Shown: positions 8,427 through 19,655 of the stretch, piece after piece | How the letters are laid out: every line of letters begins with the position of its first letter | Numbering within the stretch: position 1 is the first letter of the stretch | NCBI GenBank assembly: GCA_024305105.1 | Contig: JAMWZA010000002.1 | Location: 32,034-96,033, forward strand | DNA: 64,000 nt | From: Marinoscillum sp. | GTDB taxonomy: Bacteria > Bacteroidota > Bacteroidia > Cytophagales > Cyclobacteriaceae | Direction of reading: 5' to 3' | Notes under the pieces: model-generated | What the model was told of the DNA's origin: nothing | The model's database searches: none | Seen by the model: only the letters and a program-made list of their open reading frames with translations | Translations under genes and position numbers: made by a program

Positions 8427-9341
8427 ATGGACTATCAGGAAATCATCGAAGAGGTATATTCAGAAGTACTAGCCATGCCGATTGAAGGCAAACTAGCGGA
8501 TTACATCCCTGAACTAGCCTCTGTTAACCCAAATTACTTTGGCGTATGCCTGGTAGACAAACATGGAAACATTGCCGAATGTGGTGATAGCAACGTGCCG
8601 TTCAGCATTCAGAGTATCTCTAAAGTTCAAACACTGGTGATGGCCTATTCCAAAATGGGTGTAGATCTTTGGAAACGAGTCAACGTAGAGCCCTCTGGCA
8701 ACCCTTTTAATAACCTGGCACAGCTCGAATACGAAAATGGAATTCCAAGAAACCCCTTTATCAACCCAGGTGCCCTCGTCATTACAGATTCTATAATGAG
8801 TCTCTATGACGATGCAAAAAGTGAAATCAAACAATTCATTTCGAATATGTCTGGAGGAGATCCTGTGGTGGTCAACCCAAAGGTGAAACAATCTGAACTG
8901 GAGTGCTCCAGCAGAAATAGAGCGAGTGCCTACCTCCTTAAATCATATAAAAACCTAACACATAGTGTAGATGATCTTCTTGACGTTTACACGGATCACT
9001 GCGCTATAGAAATGGATTGCCGACAGTTAGCCAAGTCTTTCCTTTACCTAACTAATAACGGGCATTGCAATTATAACAATACCAGAGTACTCGACAAAGG
9101 GCTCACCAAACGCATCAATGCACTGATGCTGACATGTGGTTTTTATGATGAGGCCGGAGAGTTTGCATTTAGAGTAGGACTGGCGGGAAAAAGTGGTGTA
9201 GGTGGTGGCGTGATTGCCGTCCTCCCCGGAGAGTTTAGCGTAGCAGTTTATACGCCTCCTCTCAATCCAAAAGGAAATCCTCGTAAGGCTCTTTACTTCC
9301 TGGAATTGCTGACGACCAAGCTGGGCATCTCTTTGTTTTGA
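8427..9341 (+). CDS. glsA: Glutaminase
   Basis: The 304-aa serine-dependent glutaminase hydrolyses glutamine to glutamate and ammonia. The beta-lactamase-like active site is seen as FSIQSISKVQTL (S-x-x-K), with NPGALVITDS, SRNRASAYLLKS and GKSGVGGGVIAVLPG downstream. Length matches the normal 300-310 residues of GlsA. The ATG at 8427 is preferred over the TTG at 8421. A CAGATTTG sequence, one mismatch from the -7 consensus, ends 5 bases before the ATG, so transcription may start at or next to the first codon. Confidence 0.95.
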   Translation: MDYQEIIEEVYSEVLAMPIEGKLADYIPELASVNPNYFGVCLVDKHGNIAECGDSNVPFSIQSISKVQTLVMAYSKMGVDLWKRVNVEPSGNPFNNLAQLEYENGIPRNPFINPGALVITDSIMSLYDDAKSEIKQFISNMSGGDPVVVNPKVKQSELECSSRNRASAYLLKSYKNLTHSVDDLLDVYTDHCAIEMDCRQLAKSFLYLTNNGHCNYNNTRVLDKGLTKRINALMLTCGFYDEAGEFAFRVGLAGKSGVGGGVIAVLPGEFSVAVYTPPLNPKGNPRKALYFLELLTTKLGISLF

Positions 9342-9366
9342 TCCGTCTTGAGAGTATCTTTCTACC

Positions 9367-10137
9367 ATGGACGAGTTTATCTCAAGTTTTCCTCACACTT
9401 ATTATAAGATAGGCATCCGGTATCTACTAGCTGCGGGCATTGCTTTCGTACTCTTTTATCTGCTTTTTAAGAATCGATTGCCTTTCAAAAAAATCCAATC
9501 AAAATTTCCTAAATCGTCAGATTATCGTCGTGACTTAATGTATTCTCTGATTACGGTAGCAATCTTTACTGTCATTGCTCACCTGAGTTTCCGGACTTTT
9601 AAGGACTTTAATTTGCTCTTTTATGATTGGGAGGCAAAACCCATGTGGTATTGGGTGTTAACCGTCATTCCCATATTTGTTATTCACGACTTTTACTTCT
9701 ACTGGGCCCATCGGGCGATGCACCATCCTTCACTATTTAAGTCGGTTCATAAAACGCATCACCTATCAACCAACCCTTCACCCTGGACAGCCTATGCATT
9801 TCATCCAATCGAGGCAGTTATAGAGACGCTCATCATCCCCATACTTGTTTTCACTGTTCCGACACATCCCCTGGTTATTGTTCTGTTTATGATTTTTCAA
9901 ATCATCTACAATGTTTATGGGCATTTAGGGTATGAACTTTTTCCAAGAGGATTTCATAAAACTAAAATCGGTAAGTACATAAACACATCAGTAGCGCACA
10001 ATCAACACCACAAAAAGTTTCATGGCAACTACGGACTGTACACTTTGGTCTGGGACCGCATGTTTGGGACAATCCGCGTCGATTATGACGAAGATTATGA
10101 AATGGCCACAGCCAGGGAAAAGCAGGCAGTAGCCTAA
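9367..10137 (+). CDS. Sterol desaturase/fatty acid hydroxylase family membrane protein
   Basis: The 256-aa integral membrane protein has four or five hydrophobic segments and the histidine boxes of the superfamily: HDFYFYWAHRAMHH, SVHKTHH and NTSVAHNQHHKKFH, plus an H in GHLGYELF. These bind a di-iron centre that hydroxylates or desaturates lipids. In Bacteroidota members act on hopanoids, carotenoids, sphingolipids or fatty acids, and the substrate cannot be told from sequence. It converges on hslU with a gap of only 4 bases and no terminator in between. Confidence 0.88.
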   Translation: MDEFISSFPHTYYKIGIRYLLAAGIAFVLFYLLFKNRLPFKKIQSKFPKSSDYRRDLMYSLITVAIFTVIAHLSFRTFKDFNLLFYDWEAKPMWYWVLTVIPIFVIHDFYFYWAHRAMHHPSLFKSVHKTHHLSTNPSPWTAYAFHPIEAVIETLIIPILVFTVPTHPLVIVLFMIFQIIYNVYGHLGYELFPRGFHKTKIGKYINTSVAHNQHHKKFHGNYGLYTLVWDRMFGTIRVDYDEDYEMATAREKQAVA

Positions 10138-10141
10138 ACAC

Positions 10142-11521
10142 TTAAAGGATATACTGGCTCAAATCTTTGTCTTTGACCAAACCGCTCAGCTTCTCCTCTA
10201 CCAAAGCTCTGTCTACAACTATATTGGCATTTGGCCCGATGGTATCTGGAATTTCGAACAAGATATCATTGAGTAGTTTGCTCATGACCGTATGCAATCT
10301 TCGCGCACCAATGTTTTCAACTTCCTCGTTAATCTGGAAGGCTATTTCCGCCAAACGCTCTAGTGCTTCTTCCTGAAAACTTAGCTGTACATCCTCGGAG
10401 TTGATCAAGGCAATGTATTGTTTGGTCAAAGCATTCTTTGGTTCCTTCAAAATACTGAGGAAATCAGCTTTTGTTAAATTGTCAAGCTCCACTCTAATCG
10501 GAAAACGTCCCTGCATCTCAGGAATCAAATCGGAAGGCTTGCTGAAGTGAAATGCACCTGCTGCTATAAAAAGTATGTGGTCTGTATGGACTATTCCGTA
10601 TTTAGTAGTCACCGCACTTCCTTCCACGATAGGCAGCATATCTCGCTGCACACCTTCTCGGCTTACATCCGGACCACCTTGCCCTCCACGTGAATTGCCA
10701 GCGATTTTATCCACCTCATCAATAAATACAATCCCTGTATTCTCAGTTTTCCTAAGCGCTTCCTCCTTCACCTCATCCATATCGATCAGCTTGGATGACT
10801 CTTCTTCCAATAAGATTTTACGAGCTTCAGCGATGGTTACCTTACGCTTTTTCGTCTTCTTTGGAAGCATGTTTCCCAGCATTTCCTGAAGGTTGATCAT
10901 GGAAGCTTCGTCCATGCCTCCTCCTACCATACCCATACCTGGAGATGATGATTGCTTCACATCAATTTCAATCTTGCGATCGTCCATTTCTCCATCCCGA
11001 ATTTTTTCACGAAAACGTTCACGTGTTTTTTCATTCAGTTCGCGCTCGTCTTCAGGTTGATCTTTACCCATACCAGATGCATGAGGCGTTGGAGAACCTT
11101 TTAACGGTGGAATTAATGCATCCAAAATAAGACCTTCTACTATTTCTTTAGCCTTTTCTTTTACCTCTTCTTTTTTAGCGGTCTTCACCATATCCACGGC
11201 TTGCTCCACTAAATCGCGGATCATGCTTTCGACATCTCTACCCACATATCCTACTTCAGTAAACTTGGAAGCTTCTACTTTCGTGAATGGTGCATCTGCC
11301 AGATGAGCCAGTCTTCTCGCGATTTCTGTTTTACCAACCCCGGTCGCACCAATCATCAATATGTTATTCGGCACGATTTCGCCTTGTATATCAGCCTTCA
11401 CATTCATTCTTCTCCAACGATTCCGTAGCGCTATTGCCACGTTTCGCTTGGCATCATTCTGACCAATTATATATTTATCAAGTTCGGCTACAATTTGCCT
11501 TGGAGTCAAATTCTTATTCAT
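10142..11521 (-). CDS. hslU: ATP-dependent protease ATPase subunit HslU
   Basis: The 459-aa AAA+ unfoldase of the HslUV protease has Walker A at about residues 57-65 (GATGVGKTE), a Walker B ([13 protein letters not shown]) after a charged intermediate domain, and the C-terminal ending that docks into HslV (LSQYIL). It begins [20 protein letters not shown] as usual. The peptidase gene hslV is not next to it, unlike in many bacteria. The gene is the last of a tight lon-porQ-hslU run (gaps of 3 and 2 bases). Confidence 0.96.
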   Translation of the reverse strand: MNKNLTPRQIVAELDKYIIGQNDAKRNVAIALRNRWRRMNVKADIQGEIVPNNILMIGATGVGKTEIARRLAHLADAPFTKVEASKFTEVGYVGRDVESMIRDLVEQAVDMVKTAKKEEVKEKAKEIVEGLILDALIPPLKGSPTPHASGMGKDQPEDERELNEKTRERFREKIRDGEMDDRKIEIDVKQSSSPGMGMVGGGMDEASMINLQEMLGNMLPKKTKKRKVTIAEARKILLEEESSKLIDMDEVKEEALRKTENTGIVFIDEVDKIAGNSRGGQGGPDVSREGVQRDMLPIVEGSAVTTKYGIVHTDHILFIAAGAFHFSKPSDLIPEMQGRFPIRVELDNLTKADFLSILKEPKNALTKQYIALINSEDVQLSFQEEALERLAEIAFQINEEVENIGARRLHTVMSKLLNDILFEIPDTIGPNANIVVDRALVEEKLSGLVKDKDLSQYIL

Positions 11522-11523
11522 AT

Positions 11524-12516
11524 CTACAATACCTTTTTGAAGGAATTAATATTAGTCTGTAATGTAAAAAAATCTGTACCACCCGCCGAGTGATACGTGG
11601 CATGTGAGTACCTGATTTCAAATTGCTTGATGGCGAGCTTCAGCCCAAAACTAAACCCGGCACCGTACCCATTGTCGTTAACCTTAAGTTCTTGTCGTCT
11701 CAGGTGGTTGTACCCCAAAAGAAACTGAAGGCCATCAGAAATGATTAGCTCTGTCCCAACTGTGATATGCCGCAAAAATCGATCAGCAATTTCCACTGAT
11801 CGTGACGTACTCACATCAGTTTCATCCTGAAAATACAATTCCTGTTCCGTAAGGTTATATGCCGAAATACTGAAACGAAATGGCATGTGTTCTGGTTTGA
11901 TTGAAGTACCAATCTGGACATCAAATGGCACATTAAGTCCAGAATCAGTATACTGATCAAAGACCACCCCGAAATTTTTAAATACGATTCCTATAGTCCA
12001 GTCAGTACCAGGAGCTCGATAAATTCCTCCAAAATCACCTAGAAGCATCGATGAGCCATAACCTGCAATCCCACTTCTAGCATATTTAAGGTTGGCCCCC
12101 AAAGAAAAACTTCCAATATGATGGCTTTTTCCAACTACAATCATCAGATCATCCGCGGTAAACTCACCTTCTTCATCACCATTGGCTGCGGTTTGAGTAA
12201 AATCACCGTAATCCATGTAAGAAATGGCAATGGCCATTCCGCCGATCTTTTTGAACGAATGATTATAACTTCCTTGAAACCCATGAATACCTGCAAAATA
12301 CGGACTATAGGTGAGGGCTGCTGCTCCAATTCCCACTGAATCAAGAACAGATGGATTGTGAACAAACTGCATTAAGTCGCCATCCGCCAGTGAGATCACA
12401 CGCCCACCCAGCGCAGCATTTCGTGCACCAAAAGGAGTATTAACACTCTGGTAAGTATTGAACTGTCCGAATACCGGACCACTCAGAATAACGAATATAA
12501 CAGTCAGTAACCTCAA
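11524..12516 (-). CDS. porQ: Type IX secretion system protein PorQ
   Basis: The 330-aa protein carries a signal peptide ([18 protein letters not shown]) and the PorQ/PorP-like beta-barrel pattern: [20 protein letters not shown] near the N-terminus, VHNPSVLD, then alternating strands through [19 protein letters not shown]. PorQ sits in the outer membrane and works with PorU, PorV and PorZ to attach type IX cargo to the surface. It is wedged between lon and hslU with gaps of 3 and 2 bases, so it is probably co-transcribed with the two ATP-dependent proteases. Confidence 0.85.
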   Translation of the reverse strand: MRLLTVIFVILSGPVFGQFNTYQSVNTPFGARNAALGGRVISLADGDLMQFVHNPSVLDSVGIGAAALTYSPYFAGIHGFQGSYNHSFKKIGGMAIAISYMDYGDFTQTAANGDEEGEFTADDLMIVVGKSHHIGSFSLGANLKYARSGIAGYGSSMLLGDFGGIYRAPGTDWTIGIVFKNFGVVFDQYTDSGLNVPFDVQIGTSIKPEHMPFRFSISAYNLTEQELYFQDETDVSTSRSVEIADRFLRHITVGTELIISDGLQFLLGYNHLRRQELKVNDNGYGAGFSFGLKLAIKQFEIRYSHATYHSAGGTDFFTLQTNINSFKKVL

Positions 12517-12519
12517 TGC

Positions 12520-14988
12520 TTATTTAGCTGGTTCGGGAAGTATGAAATTCAAAGGGTCTTTTGCCTTTTGCTCTAATAAAGCAATATCTAAAACATCCTG
12601 AACAGTACCTACAAAATGAATGGTAAGTCCCTTGATATACTTTTCATTAACTTCCTCAAGGTCCTTTTTATTTCGTTCGCACATGATGATTTCCTTAATA
12701 CCTGCTCTTCTGGCAGCCAGGATCTTCTCCTTGATACCTCCTACAGGCAATACTTTACCACGCAAGGTAATCTCACCGGTCATTGCCAGCTTCTTCTTCA
12801 CCAGACGCTGTGTGTAGACGGAGGCAAGAGAGGTCAACATCGTAATTCCTGCACTGGGCCCATCCTTAGGAATGGCTCCAGCAGGAACGTGGACATGTAA
12901 ATCATAGTGCTCAAATACCCGATAATCGATACCCAATGTAGCCGCATGTGTTTTTAGATAAGAAAGAGCCGTCATAGCTGATTCCTTCATCACATCTCCC
13001 AGCTGTCCTGATAGCGTCAGTTTTCCTTTACCGCGACTCAAACTGGTTTCAATAAACAAAATATCTCCACCTGCCGGTGTCCAGGCCAACCCCGTCACTA
13101 CGCCAGGCGTCTTGTTGTCCTCGTAAGCTTCTTTGTCAAAATCTTCCGCTCCAAGAATTTTGCGAACCTGTTCGGCATTGATTTTAGTTTCGTATTCTTC
13201 TTCCATGGCTATGGACTTAGCCACATTCCGAATCACCGCCGCAACTTTACGTTCCAAGCTCCTTACTCCTGATTCTCTGGTGTAATCATTCACTAATTTG
13301 GTGATGGCAGATTGATCAAAAGCAACATCTTTGGCTTTCAATCCATGCTCACCTCGTTGTTTTGGAATGAGGTGTTTCTTCGCTATTTCCACCTTTTCCT
13401 CCAAAGTATACCCGGTGATATCAATGATCTCCATTCGATCTCGCAAAGGAGGCTGAATGGTCTCCAAAGAGTTTGCTGTAGCAATAAACAAAACCTTAGA
13501 CAGATCATAGTCGACTTCAAGGTAATTGTCCTTGAAGGTGCTATTTTGCTCTGGATCCAACACTTCCAAAAGTGCACTGGAAGGATCTCCACGGAAATCC
13601 GAGCTCACCTTATCTATTTCATCCAAAATGAACACTGGGTTGGAACTCTTAGACTTATTGATGTTCTGAATAATCTTTCCGGGCATAGCCCCTATGTACG
13701 TCTTACGGTGTCCTCGAATCTCCGCTTCATCGTGAACTCCACCAAGCGCCATCCGAACGTATTTACGTCCAAGAGCATCTGCAATGGATTTACCTAATGA
13801 CGTTTTACCAACACCCGGAGGTCCATATAAGCAAAGAATGGGTCCTTTGAGGTCATTCTTCAATTTTCTAACCGCCAGGTATTCCAATATTCGCTCCTTG
13901 ACTTTTTCCAAACCAAAATGATCCCTATCCAGAACCTTTCGTGCGTGCTTTAAGTCAAAATTATCTTCAGTTCCTTCCTGCCAAGGCAGATCTACCAGTA
14001 GTTCTGCATAGCTCATCGCAACAGGATATTCAGCAGCGGCAGGATTCATCCTACTGATTTTATCCAATTCTTTGACAAAGTGCTTTTTCACTTCGTCAGG
14101 CCACTTCTTATCTTTCGCCTTTTGTCTCAGAGCGTTGATCTCCTGATCTGGCCCATCCTGTCCCAGCTCGTCTTGCAGCACCTTCATTTGTTGTCTGAGG
14201 TAGTATTCCTTTTGCTGCTGATCGATATCTGAATGCACCTTGCTAGCAATCTCTTGTTTTAGCTCCAGCATTTGTATGTCTTTGAGCATAAACTGAAGTA
14301 GCATTTCTGCTCTTGCCTTAGGCTCATCCGTTTCCAGAAGTTTCTGTTTGTCAGACACATCTGCATTGACATTAGACGAAAGAAAATGCGTCAGAAAAGT
14401 GTAGCTCTGTATGTTTTCCAAAGCCACTTGAGCTTCTTTAGGAATCTCTGGATTTAGCTTCATCACCTTGTAAGCAGCCTCTTTTAGGGAGCTGGTGATC
14501 GCTTTCATCTCATCTTCTGTGATGTCGTCCTTCTCTTCAATAACCCTATAGCTGGCCTTCAAAAAAGGATCCTCATGAATCGCAGAGCCAAGAGCAAAAC
14601 GCTGACGGCCCTGAATGATGATTGTAGTATTACCATCAGGTAAGACCAACATCTTCAAAATCCTTGCTATAGTACCTACACCATACAAATCACCGAAAGA
14701 AGCCTCTTCCTTTTGGTGACTTTTTTGAGCCACCACTCCGATGATACGATCCCCCTTATAGGCTTTTTTAACCAACTTAATGGACTTGTTTCTACTTACT
14801 GTAATCGGGATTACTACGCCTGGAAAAAGTACCGTATTCTTAATAGGTAATATGGGTAATTCATCTGGCAGATCGTCATCTCCTAACGGCTCCTCATCGT
14901 CCTCAGCTACCAATTGAATCAATTCACCCGATTCATCATCAATGTAATCTGTCAGAAGAATGGGTTCACTAGAATTCTCGTCAAACAT
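12520..14988 (-). CDS. lon: ATP-dependent protease La
   Basis: The 822-aa protein has a LON substrate-binding N-domain ([19 protein letters not shown]), a coiled-coil region ([20 protein letters not shown]), the AAA+ module ([28 protein letters not shown]) and the serine protease domain with [15 protein letters not shown], whose Ser pairs with a Lys in the [10 protein letters not shown] helix. It degrades misfolded proteins in the cytoplasm. The acidic N-terminal extension (residues 1-45) is typical of Bacteroidota Lon. It is the first gene of lon-porQ-hslU. I see no exact TAnnTTTG box or CIRCE-like operator in the 170-base upstream region. Confidence 0.97.
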   Translation of the reverse strand: MFDENSSEPILLTDYIDDESGELIQLVAEDDEEPLGDDDLPDELPILPIKNTVLFPGVVIPITVSRNKSIKLVKKAYKGDRIIGVVAQKSHQKEEASFGDLYGVGTIARILKMLVLPDGNTTIIIQGRQRFALGSAIHEDPFLKASYRVIEEKDDITEDEMKAITSSLKEAAYKVMKLNPEIPKEAQVALENIQSYTFLTHFLSSNVNADVSDKQKLLETDEPKARAEMLLQFMLKDIQMLELKQEIASKVHSDIDQQQKEYYLRQQMKVLQDELGQDGPDQEINALRQKAKDKKWPDEVKKHFVKELDKISRMNPAAAEYPVAMSYAELLVDLPWQEGTEDNFDLKHARKVLDRDHFGLEKVKERILEYLAVRKLKNDLKGPILCLYGPPGVGKTSLGKSIADALGRKYVRMALGGVHDEAEIRGHRKTYIGAMPGKIIQNINKSKSSNPVFILDEIDKVSSDFRGDPSSALLEVLDPEQNSTFKDNYLEVDYDLSKVLFIATANSLETIQPPLRDRMEIIDITGYTLEEKVEIAKKHLIPKQRGEHGLKAKDVAFDQSAITKLVNDYTRESGVRSLERKVAAVIRNVAKSIAMEEEYETKINAEQVRKILGAEDFDKEAYEDNKTPGVVTGLAWTPAGGDILFIETSLSRGKGKLTLSGQLGDVMKESAMTALSYLKTHAATLGIDYRVFEHYDLHVHVPAGAIPKDGPSAGITMLTSLASVYTQRLVKKKLAMTGEITLRGKVLPVGGIKEKILAARRAGIKEIIMCERNKKDLEEVNEKYIKGLTIHFVGTVQDVLDIALLEQKAKDPLNFILPEPAK

Positions 14989-15158
14989 ATATATCGTGTC
15001 ATTATGGCAGTCAATGCCATTGATTTCAACTTATAAAAGATTGTTCATATATGGGTCAATAGCTGTGCCAAATTAGCGACTGTGCCATAAATGGTATTAT
15101 CTTTAACCAGATTTGTTTAAAACTGCCGATTCGGCATGTTGGATGATCTAAAGCCTAA

Positions 15159-17135
15159 ATGCGAATATTTTTCACCATCGTATGTATCGCCTGTTTATCG
15201 CAGCCTTTGTCTGCGCAGCGAATTGTCACTAAAAAGATCAATACGGACTCCCTGCCTTCGAATATCATCCTTAATATTTATGATTTCAAAAACATCAATA
15301 AAAAAACGGATTACTACAACGAAGACAAGCTAAAGCAAATCCGAAAACTAGATCAGGCCAAAGAATGGGAAGAGCTTTACGAGGTGCTAAAAGAATATGT
15401 GTCCAATTTTGGTATTCAGAATTTCTACAAAGACACACGGCTAATTTGGAGACTGGCTAAACTAACTGAGTTATTTGGAGATCCGATAGAAGCCAAACAC
15501 TTGTATCGATTGGTGTTGCGACATCACTATACAGGGATCAATATTCGGGAAGTTGAACTCTATTATGACTCGCTCAACCAACAGGAAGCTGACCTGTACG
15601 TCCCACTTGATTATTACTACGAGTTGGTAGAGTACCGTAAGTTGATTGACACGCTGCGTCCCCCACGTGGCATATTGCTCAACATGGGCAAGGAAATCAA
15701 TAGCAACAAGGCGGACTATGCCCCTTCACTCAATATTCAGAACAATGTGTTGATTTTCACTTCACAGCGTAACGATGTGGACTTTACGATCAGACGTACC
15801 TTCAATGAAGACCTTTTCTTCAGTATCAAAGATGATTATGGCAACTGGACACAGGCTCAAGAACTGAATGAATTAAACTCAAGATATAAGGAAGGGTCTG
15901 CCGTATTAACTCGCGATGGCCAGACCATCTATTTTTCCAGATGTGATTGTGCCGCGTGCTATGGAGACTGTGACTTGTTTTCCGCTCAGCTTTCTGCAGA
16001 TAGCACCTGGGGAAACCTTAAAAACCTGGGATCGAACGTCAATAGCTTAAGCTGGGACTCGCACCCTTCGCTATCACATACCGAAGACACCCTCTACTTC
16101 GCTTCAGACCGGCTTGGTGGATTTGGGCTCTCCGATATCTATTTTACTTCCAAAGACAAAAATGGCAATTGGCAAAGAGCACGAAACATGGGCCCAATCA
16201 TTAACACCAGAAACAATGATGTAAGTCCTTTCTACCATCCGGTCTATGATGTCCTCTATTTTGGATCTAATGGACAACTCTACAACTTTGGAGAATACGA
16301 CATTTATAAATCGCATCTCATTAATGACTACTGGTCCGAACCGGTCAATATAGGTCCGTTGGTCAATGGAAAAGGAAGTGAATATTATTTCACCATTGAC
16401 AATCAATCTGAATTGCTCTTCTACGCCAGATCCATTAGCAGAGACCTTAACAAGCAAGACATTTACTCATTCCCACTTCCTATGTCAGCTCAGCCATTAG
16501 CAACTACACGGGTGAAGGGCTCTTTAACCGACTCGATCACCGGAAAACCTTTTAAAGGAATTGTCTCGATTATTGATTTGGATGAAGGAATCGAAGTAGC
16601 TCCAAAATATCTTAAAGATGATGGCAGTTTTGAGTTTGACCTAATTAACGAACGCAATTACCTACTTATAATTCAAGGTGATGACTTCTTTAGAATTGAG
16701 GATGCGTTCTTTTTAAATGGCCCTACCGAATTGAGAAAAGTCACTGACCCACTAGCGAGCCGAGTAAAGTTTGAAACCATTGAATTTGATAATGGTAAGT
16801 CTTCACTCAAAAAAGAGATGTATGCCGATCTAAATAAAATCGTCAACTTCCTGTATGACAATCCAGACTTTAAACTAAGAATATCTGGTCATACAGATTC
16901 TTATGGATCGAACGATTTCAACCTACAGCTATCCAAAGAACGGGCAAAAAACATTCGTGATTACATGGTGGATTTCGCCGGTGTATCTCCAGATCGGGTG
17001 GAATGGGAAGGTTATGGTAGTACCAAACCGATTATTGTGGAAGATACCGAAGAGGCGAAAGCAATTAACCGAAGAGTGGAGTTCGAAATTTACCGCGAGG
17101 GCTCTCAAGCAGTAGAAGAAGAGGAAGGCAACTAA
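15159..17135 (+). CDS. OmpA-family protein, PorE-like (TPR, PD40 propeller, CRD, OmpA)
   Basis: The 658-aa protein has a signal peptide ending near LSAQ, then a helical TPR-like part (residues about 55-140). A PD40 beta-propeller follows with repeats such as DGQTIYFSRCDC, DTLYFASDRLGGFGLSDIYF and DVLYFGSNGQLYNFGEYDIY. A carboxypeptidase-regulatory-like strand domain (KGSLTDSITGKPFKGIVSI) precedes a C-terminal OmpA peptidoglycan-binding domain (ISGHTDSYGSNDFNLQLSKE, ending with NRRVEFEI). This domain order is that of PorE, which anchors the type IX secretion machinery to peptidoglycan. Related OmpA proteins share parts of it, so PorE is likely but not certain. The gene is divergent from lon. 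Confidence 0.8.
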   Translation: MRIFFTIVCIACLSQPLSAQRIVTKKINTDSLPSNIILNIYDFKNINKKTDYYNEDKLKQIRKLDQAKEWEELYEVLKEYVSNFGIQNFYKDTRLIWRLAKLTELFGDPIEAKHLYRLVLRHHYTGINIREVELYYDSLNQQEADLYVPLDYYYELVEYRKLIDTLRPPRGILLNMGKEINSNKADYAPSLNIQNNVLIFTSQRNDVDFTIRRTFNEDLFFSIKDDYGNWTQAQELNELNSRYKEGSAVLTRDGQTIYFSRCDCAACYGDCDLFSAQLSADSTWGNLKNLGSNVNSLSWDSHPSLSHTEDTLYFASDRLGGFGLSDIYFTSKDKNGNWQRARNMGPIINTRNNDVSPFYHPVYDVLYFGSNGQLYNFGEYDIYKSHLINDYWSEPVNIGPLVNGKGSEYYFTIDNQSELLFYARSISRDLNKQDIYSFPLPMSAQPLATTRVKGSLTDSITGKPFKGIVSIIDLDEGIEVAPKYLKDDGSFEFDLINERNYLLIIQGDDFFRIEDAFFLNGPTELRKVTDPLASRVKFETIEFDNGKSSLKKEMYADLNKIVNFLYDNPDFKLRISGHTDSYGSNDFNLQLSKERAKNIRDYMVDFAGVSPDRVEWEGYGSTKPIIVEDTEEAKAINRRVEFEIYREGSQAVEEEEGN

Positions 17136-17153
17136 GCCCTCCTCCTGACATCT

Positions 17154-18470
17154 TTAGAATAATTTATATACATCGTTGAAAATAGCGTAGGTCATCAAAC
17201 CTAGCAACAGTACCATTCCAACCTTTTGTGCATTTTCAAGAAACTTATCACTAGGCTTTCTGCCAGTCACAATTTCCCATGTTAAGAACATCACATGACC
17301 ACCATCCAACGCTGGTATCGGTAGTAAATTCATGAACGCAAGTACCATGGATAGTAATCCTGTTATTCTCCAGAAGTTAGCCCAGTCCCACTGACCTCCA
17401 AAGAACTGCGCGATACCGATTGGTCCCGACAGAGATTTAGAAGGTGAAACATCGCCAGAGAACATTTTACCAAATGCTTTGATGTTATAGAAAACGACAT
17501 TGAACGCCTGTGCTGTTCCATCCACCATAGCCTCACCGAGCGTGAAATCTCTGTGTGAATAATTGAGTCTGTCTTTGTCAAGGGCAGTCATGAAGCCTAA
17601 TGTCCCATCCTCAGCCACGTCGATTGATAAATCAACCTGCTTTCCGTCTCTTAGCACCTTTGCTTGAACAGTGGTACCTGCTAGAGTATCAAGCATACTG
17701 CTAAACTGATCAAAATACGCAATTTCATAACCGTTTAAGGAAATAAACTTGTCTTCATCTTGTAACCCTGCTTTTTCTGCATTGCTTCCTTCCGCTACTT
17801 TACCTACAATGAACGGTGTTCGGAAGCTGAAAAACTCTACGTTTTTATCTGAGAACTTATCGATGAAGTCGTTGGGAATTTGAATTTTCATCAACTCCCC
17901 ATTTCGCTCGATAGTATAGTAACCATTGGTGCTTAACAGCACATCAGGGCTTCGCAAATCACTATATTTATCAAAATCCTGACCGCTGATATTGATCATC
18001 TTATCACCAGTCTGCAGGCCTAGCTGCTCGGCCAGATCATAGGCGACGATCCCATGTTTGTTCAATTCTTCCTTAGATATGTAGTTCTCGCCTTGAGAAT
18101 AAACCAGTGTAATGAATATGATCACACCCGTTATCACATTGACAATGATACCTCCGAGCATCACGATCAGTCGCTGCCAGGCTGGCTTAGCTCTAAACTC
18201 CCACGGCTCTGGTTCTGCACTTAGGGTCTTGGTATCCAAGGACTCATCAATCATACCAGTGATTTTCACAAATCCGCCTAAGGGTATTGCTCCAATCGAA
18301 TATTCTGTCTCACCGATTTGCTTTCCCCAAATTTTTGGTGGAAAACCAATAGAATATTTCTCTACTCTCATGCCAAATGCTTTGGCCGCCAACAAATGCC
18401 CCAGCTCGTGAAGCCCCACCAAAATGGATAACCCCAGCAAAAGCTGAGCAGTCATTATTATTCCTTCCAT
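17154..18470 (-). CDS. rseP: Site-2 intramembrane metalloprotease RseP
   Basis: The 438-aa inner-membrane zinc protease has the catalytic HELGH motif in the first helix (GLHELGHLLAAKAFG), two PDZ-type domains in the middle (VGKVAEGSNAEKAGLQDEDK is the clearer), and the third zinc/active-site motif NLLPIPALDGGH in a late helix. Relatives cut anti-sigma factors or clear signal peptides. The gene starts immediately after the dxr stop, so the two are translationally linked, a common Bacteroidota arrangement. ATG 18470 is used; an ATG five codons later is also possible. Confidence 0.95.
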   Translation of the reverse strand: MEGIIMTAQLLLGLSILVGLHELGHLLAAKAFGMRVEKYSIGFPPKIWGKQIGETEYSIGAIPLGGFVKITGMIDESLDTKTLSAEPEPWEFRAKPAWQRLIVMLGGIIVNVITGVIIFITLVYSQGENYISKEELNKHGIVAYDLAEQLGLQTGDKMINISGQDFDKYSDLRSPDVLLSTNGYYTIERNGELMKIQIPNDFIDKFSDKNVEFFSFRTPFIVGKVAEGSNAEKAGLQDEDKFISLNGYEIAYFDQFSSMLDTLAGTTVQAKVLRDGKQVDLSIDVAEDGTLGFMTALDKDRLNYSHRDFTLGEAMVDGTAQAFNVVFYNIKAFGKMFSGDVSPSKSLSGPIGIAQFFGGQWDWANFWRITGLLSMVLAFMNLLPIPALDGGHVMFLTWEIVTGRKPSDKFLENAQKVGMVLLLGLMTYAIFNDVYKLF

Positions 18471-19628
18471 CTACTTAATTAATTCTATTGCTTTAATTCG
18501 AGTTTCTTTATCTGTATTAATAAAATCTTCCAATCCTGGTTCTTTCACATAAGACACCTTTGCGAGACAATCCGCAATCACGTCTGATATTTCTAAAAAA
18601 CCAATCTTATCTTTTAAAAATTCACTTACTGCAATCTCATTGGCCGCATTGAGAATACAAGGTTGATTTCCTCCTTTACCAATGGCATCATAAGCCAACT
18701 GCAAGTTACGAAATGTCTCTGTATCAGGCTTTTCAAATGTGAGCTGCGGATACTGTGCAAAATCGAATCTTGGGTAATCTGCTTTGAATCGTTCTGGAAA
18801 CGTCAACGCATACTGAATGGGCAAACGCATATCCGGCAATCCGAGTTGCGCTTTTATGGATCCATCCTCAAACTGGACCATGCTATGAATGATGCTCTGT
18901 GGGTGAACGACCACTTCTATTTGATCCAAAGACGTCCCAAAAAGCCATTTAGCTTCAATCACTTCCAGCCCTTTATTCATCAGTGTAGCTGAATCAATCG
19001 TAATTTTTGCACCCATTTCCCAGTTGGGGTGTTTCAATGCCTGCTCTTTCTTTATTTGGGTTAGCTCCTTCCGCTTCTTTCCTCTGAATGGACCTCCAGA
19101 TGCTGTGAGAATAAGCTTTTCAACAGGGTTAGCATATTCACCTACGATGCACTGAAATATGGCAGAGTGTTCAGAATCAACCGGCAAGATGTTGCTCTTA
19201 TGTTGTTTTGCCAGCTTGGTTACCAGTTCACCAGCCACGACCAACGTTTCCTTGTTTGCTAAGGCGATATCCTTCCCACTTTCGATTGCCTTAATGGTGG
19301 GTAGAAGCCCCGAATACCCGACCAAAGCGGTGAGAACTGTATCTACAGATTCCATCTGAACCACATGGCTCAAGGCATTCTCTCCTCCGTATACTTTGAT
19401 GTCGAGTTTATCCAATGCTGCAAAAACCGCTTCGTAATGATCCTCATTGACGATGACGACCGTGTTGGGTTGGTATCTGATGGCTTGCTTTACAAGCAAC
19501 TCCCAGTTGTTTTGGGCAGTAAGTACTTCTATGCCAAATCGATCGGGATGCTTATCAACGACCTCCAGAGTTTGCGTGCCGATTGAACCAGTGGACCCTA
19601 GAATAGCCAGATTCTTGATCTTATCCAT
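18471..19628 (-). CDS. dxr: 1-deoxy-D-xylulose 5-phosphate reductoisomerase
   Basis: The 385-aa enzyme makes 2-C-methyl-D-erythritol 4-phosphate in the non-mevalonate isoprenoid pathway, using NADPH and a divalent metal. LAILGSTGSIGTQTLEVVD is the nucleotide-binding N-terminus. ALANKETLVVAGELV, PVDSEHSAIFQC and the segment around MNKGLEVIEAKWLF and VHPQSIIHSMV form the substrate and metal sites. Length is normal. It sits 27 bases after the GH3 gene and directly ahead of rseP. Confidence 0.97.
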   Translation of the reverse strand: MDKIKNLAILGSTGSIGTQTLEVVDKHPDRFGIEVLTAQNNWELLVKQAIRYQPNTVVIVNEDHYEAVFAALDKLDIKVYGGENALSHVVQMESVDTVLTALVGYSGLLPTIKAIESGKDIALANKETLVVAGELVTKLAKQHKSNILPVDSEHSAIFQCIVGEYANPVEKLILTASGGPFRGKKRKELTQIKKEQALKHPNWEMGAKITIDSATLMNKGLEVIEAKWLFGTSLDQIEVVVHPQSIIHSMVQFEDGSIKAQLGLPDMRLPIQYALTFPERFKADYPRFDFAQYPQLTFEKPDTETFRNLQLAYDAIGKGGNQPCILNAANEIAVSEFLKDKIGFLEISDVIADCLAKVSYVKEPGLEDFINTDKETRIKAIELIK

Positions 19629-19655
19629 TAAAGATGAAGCTTGTTTGGGTTGTTG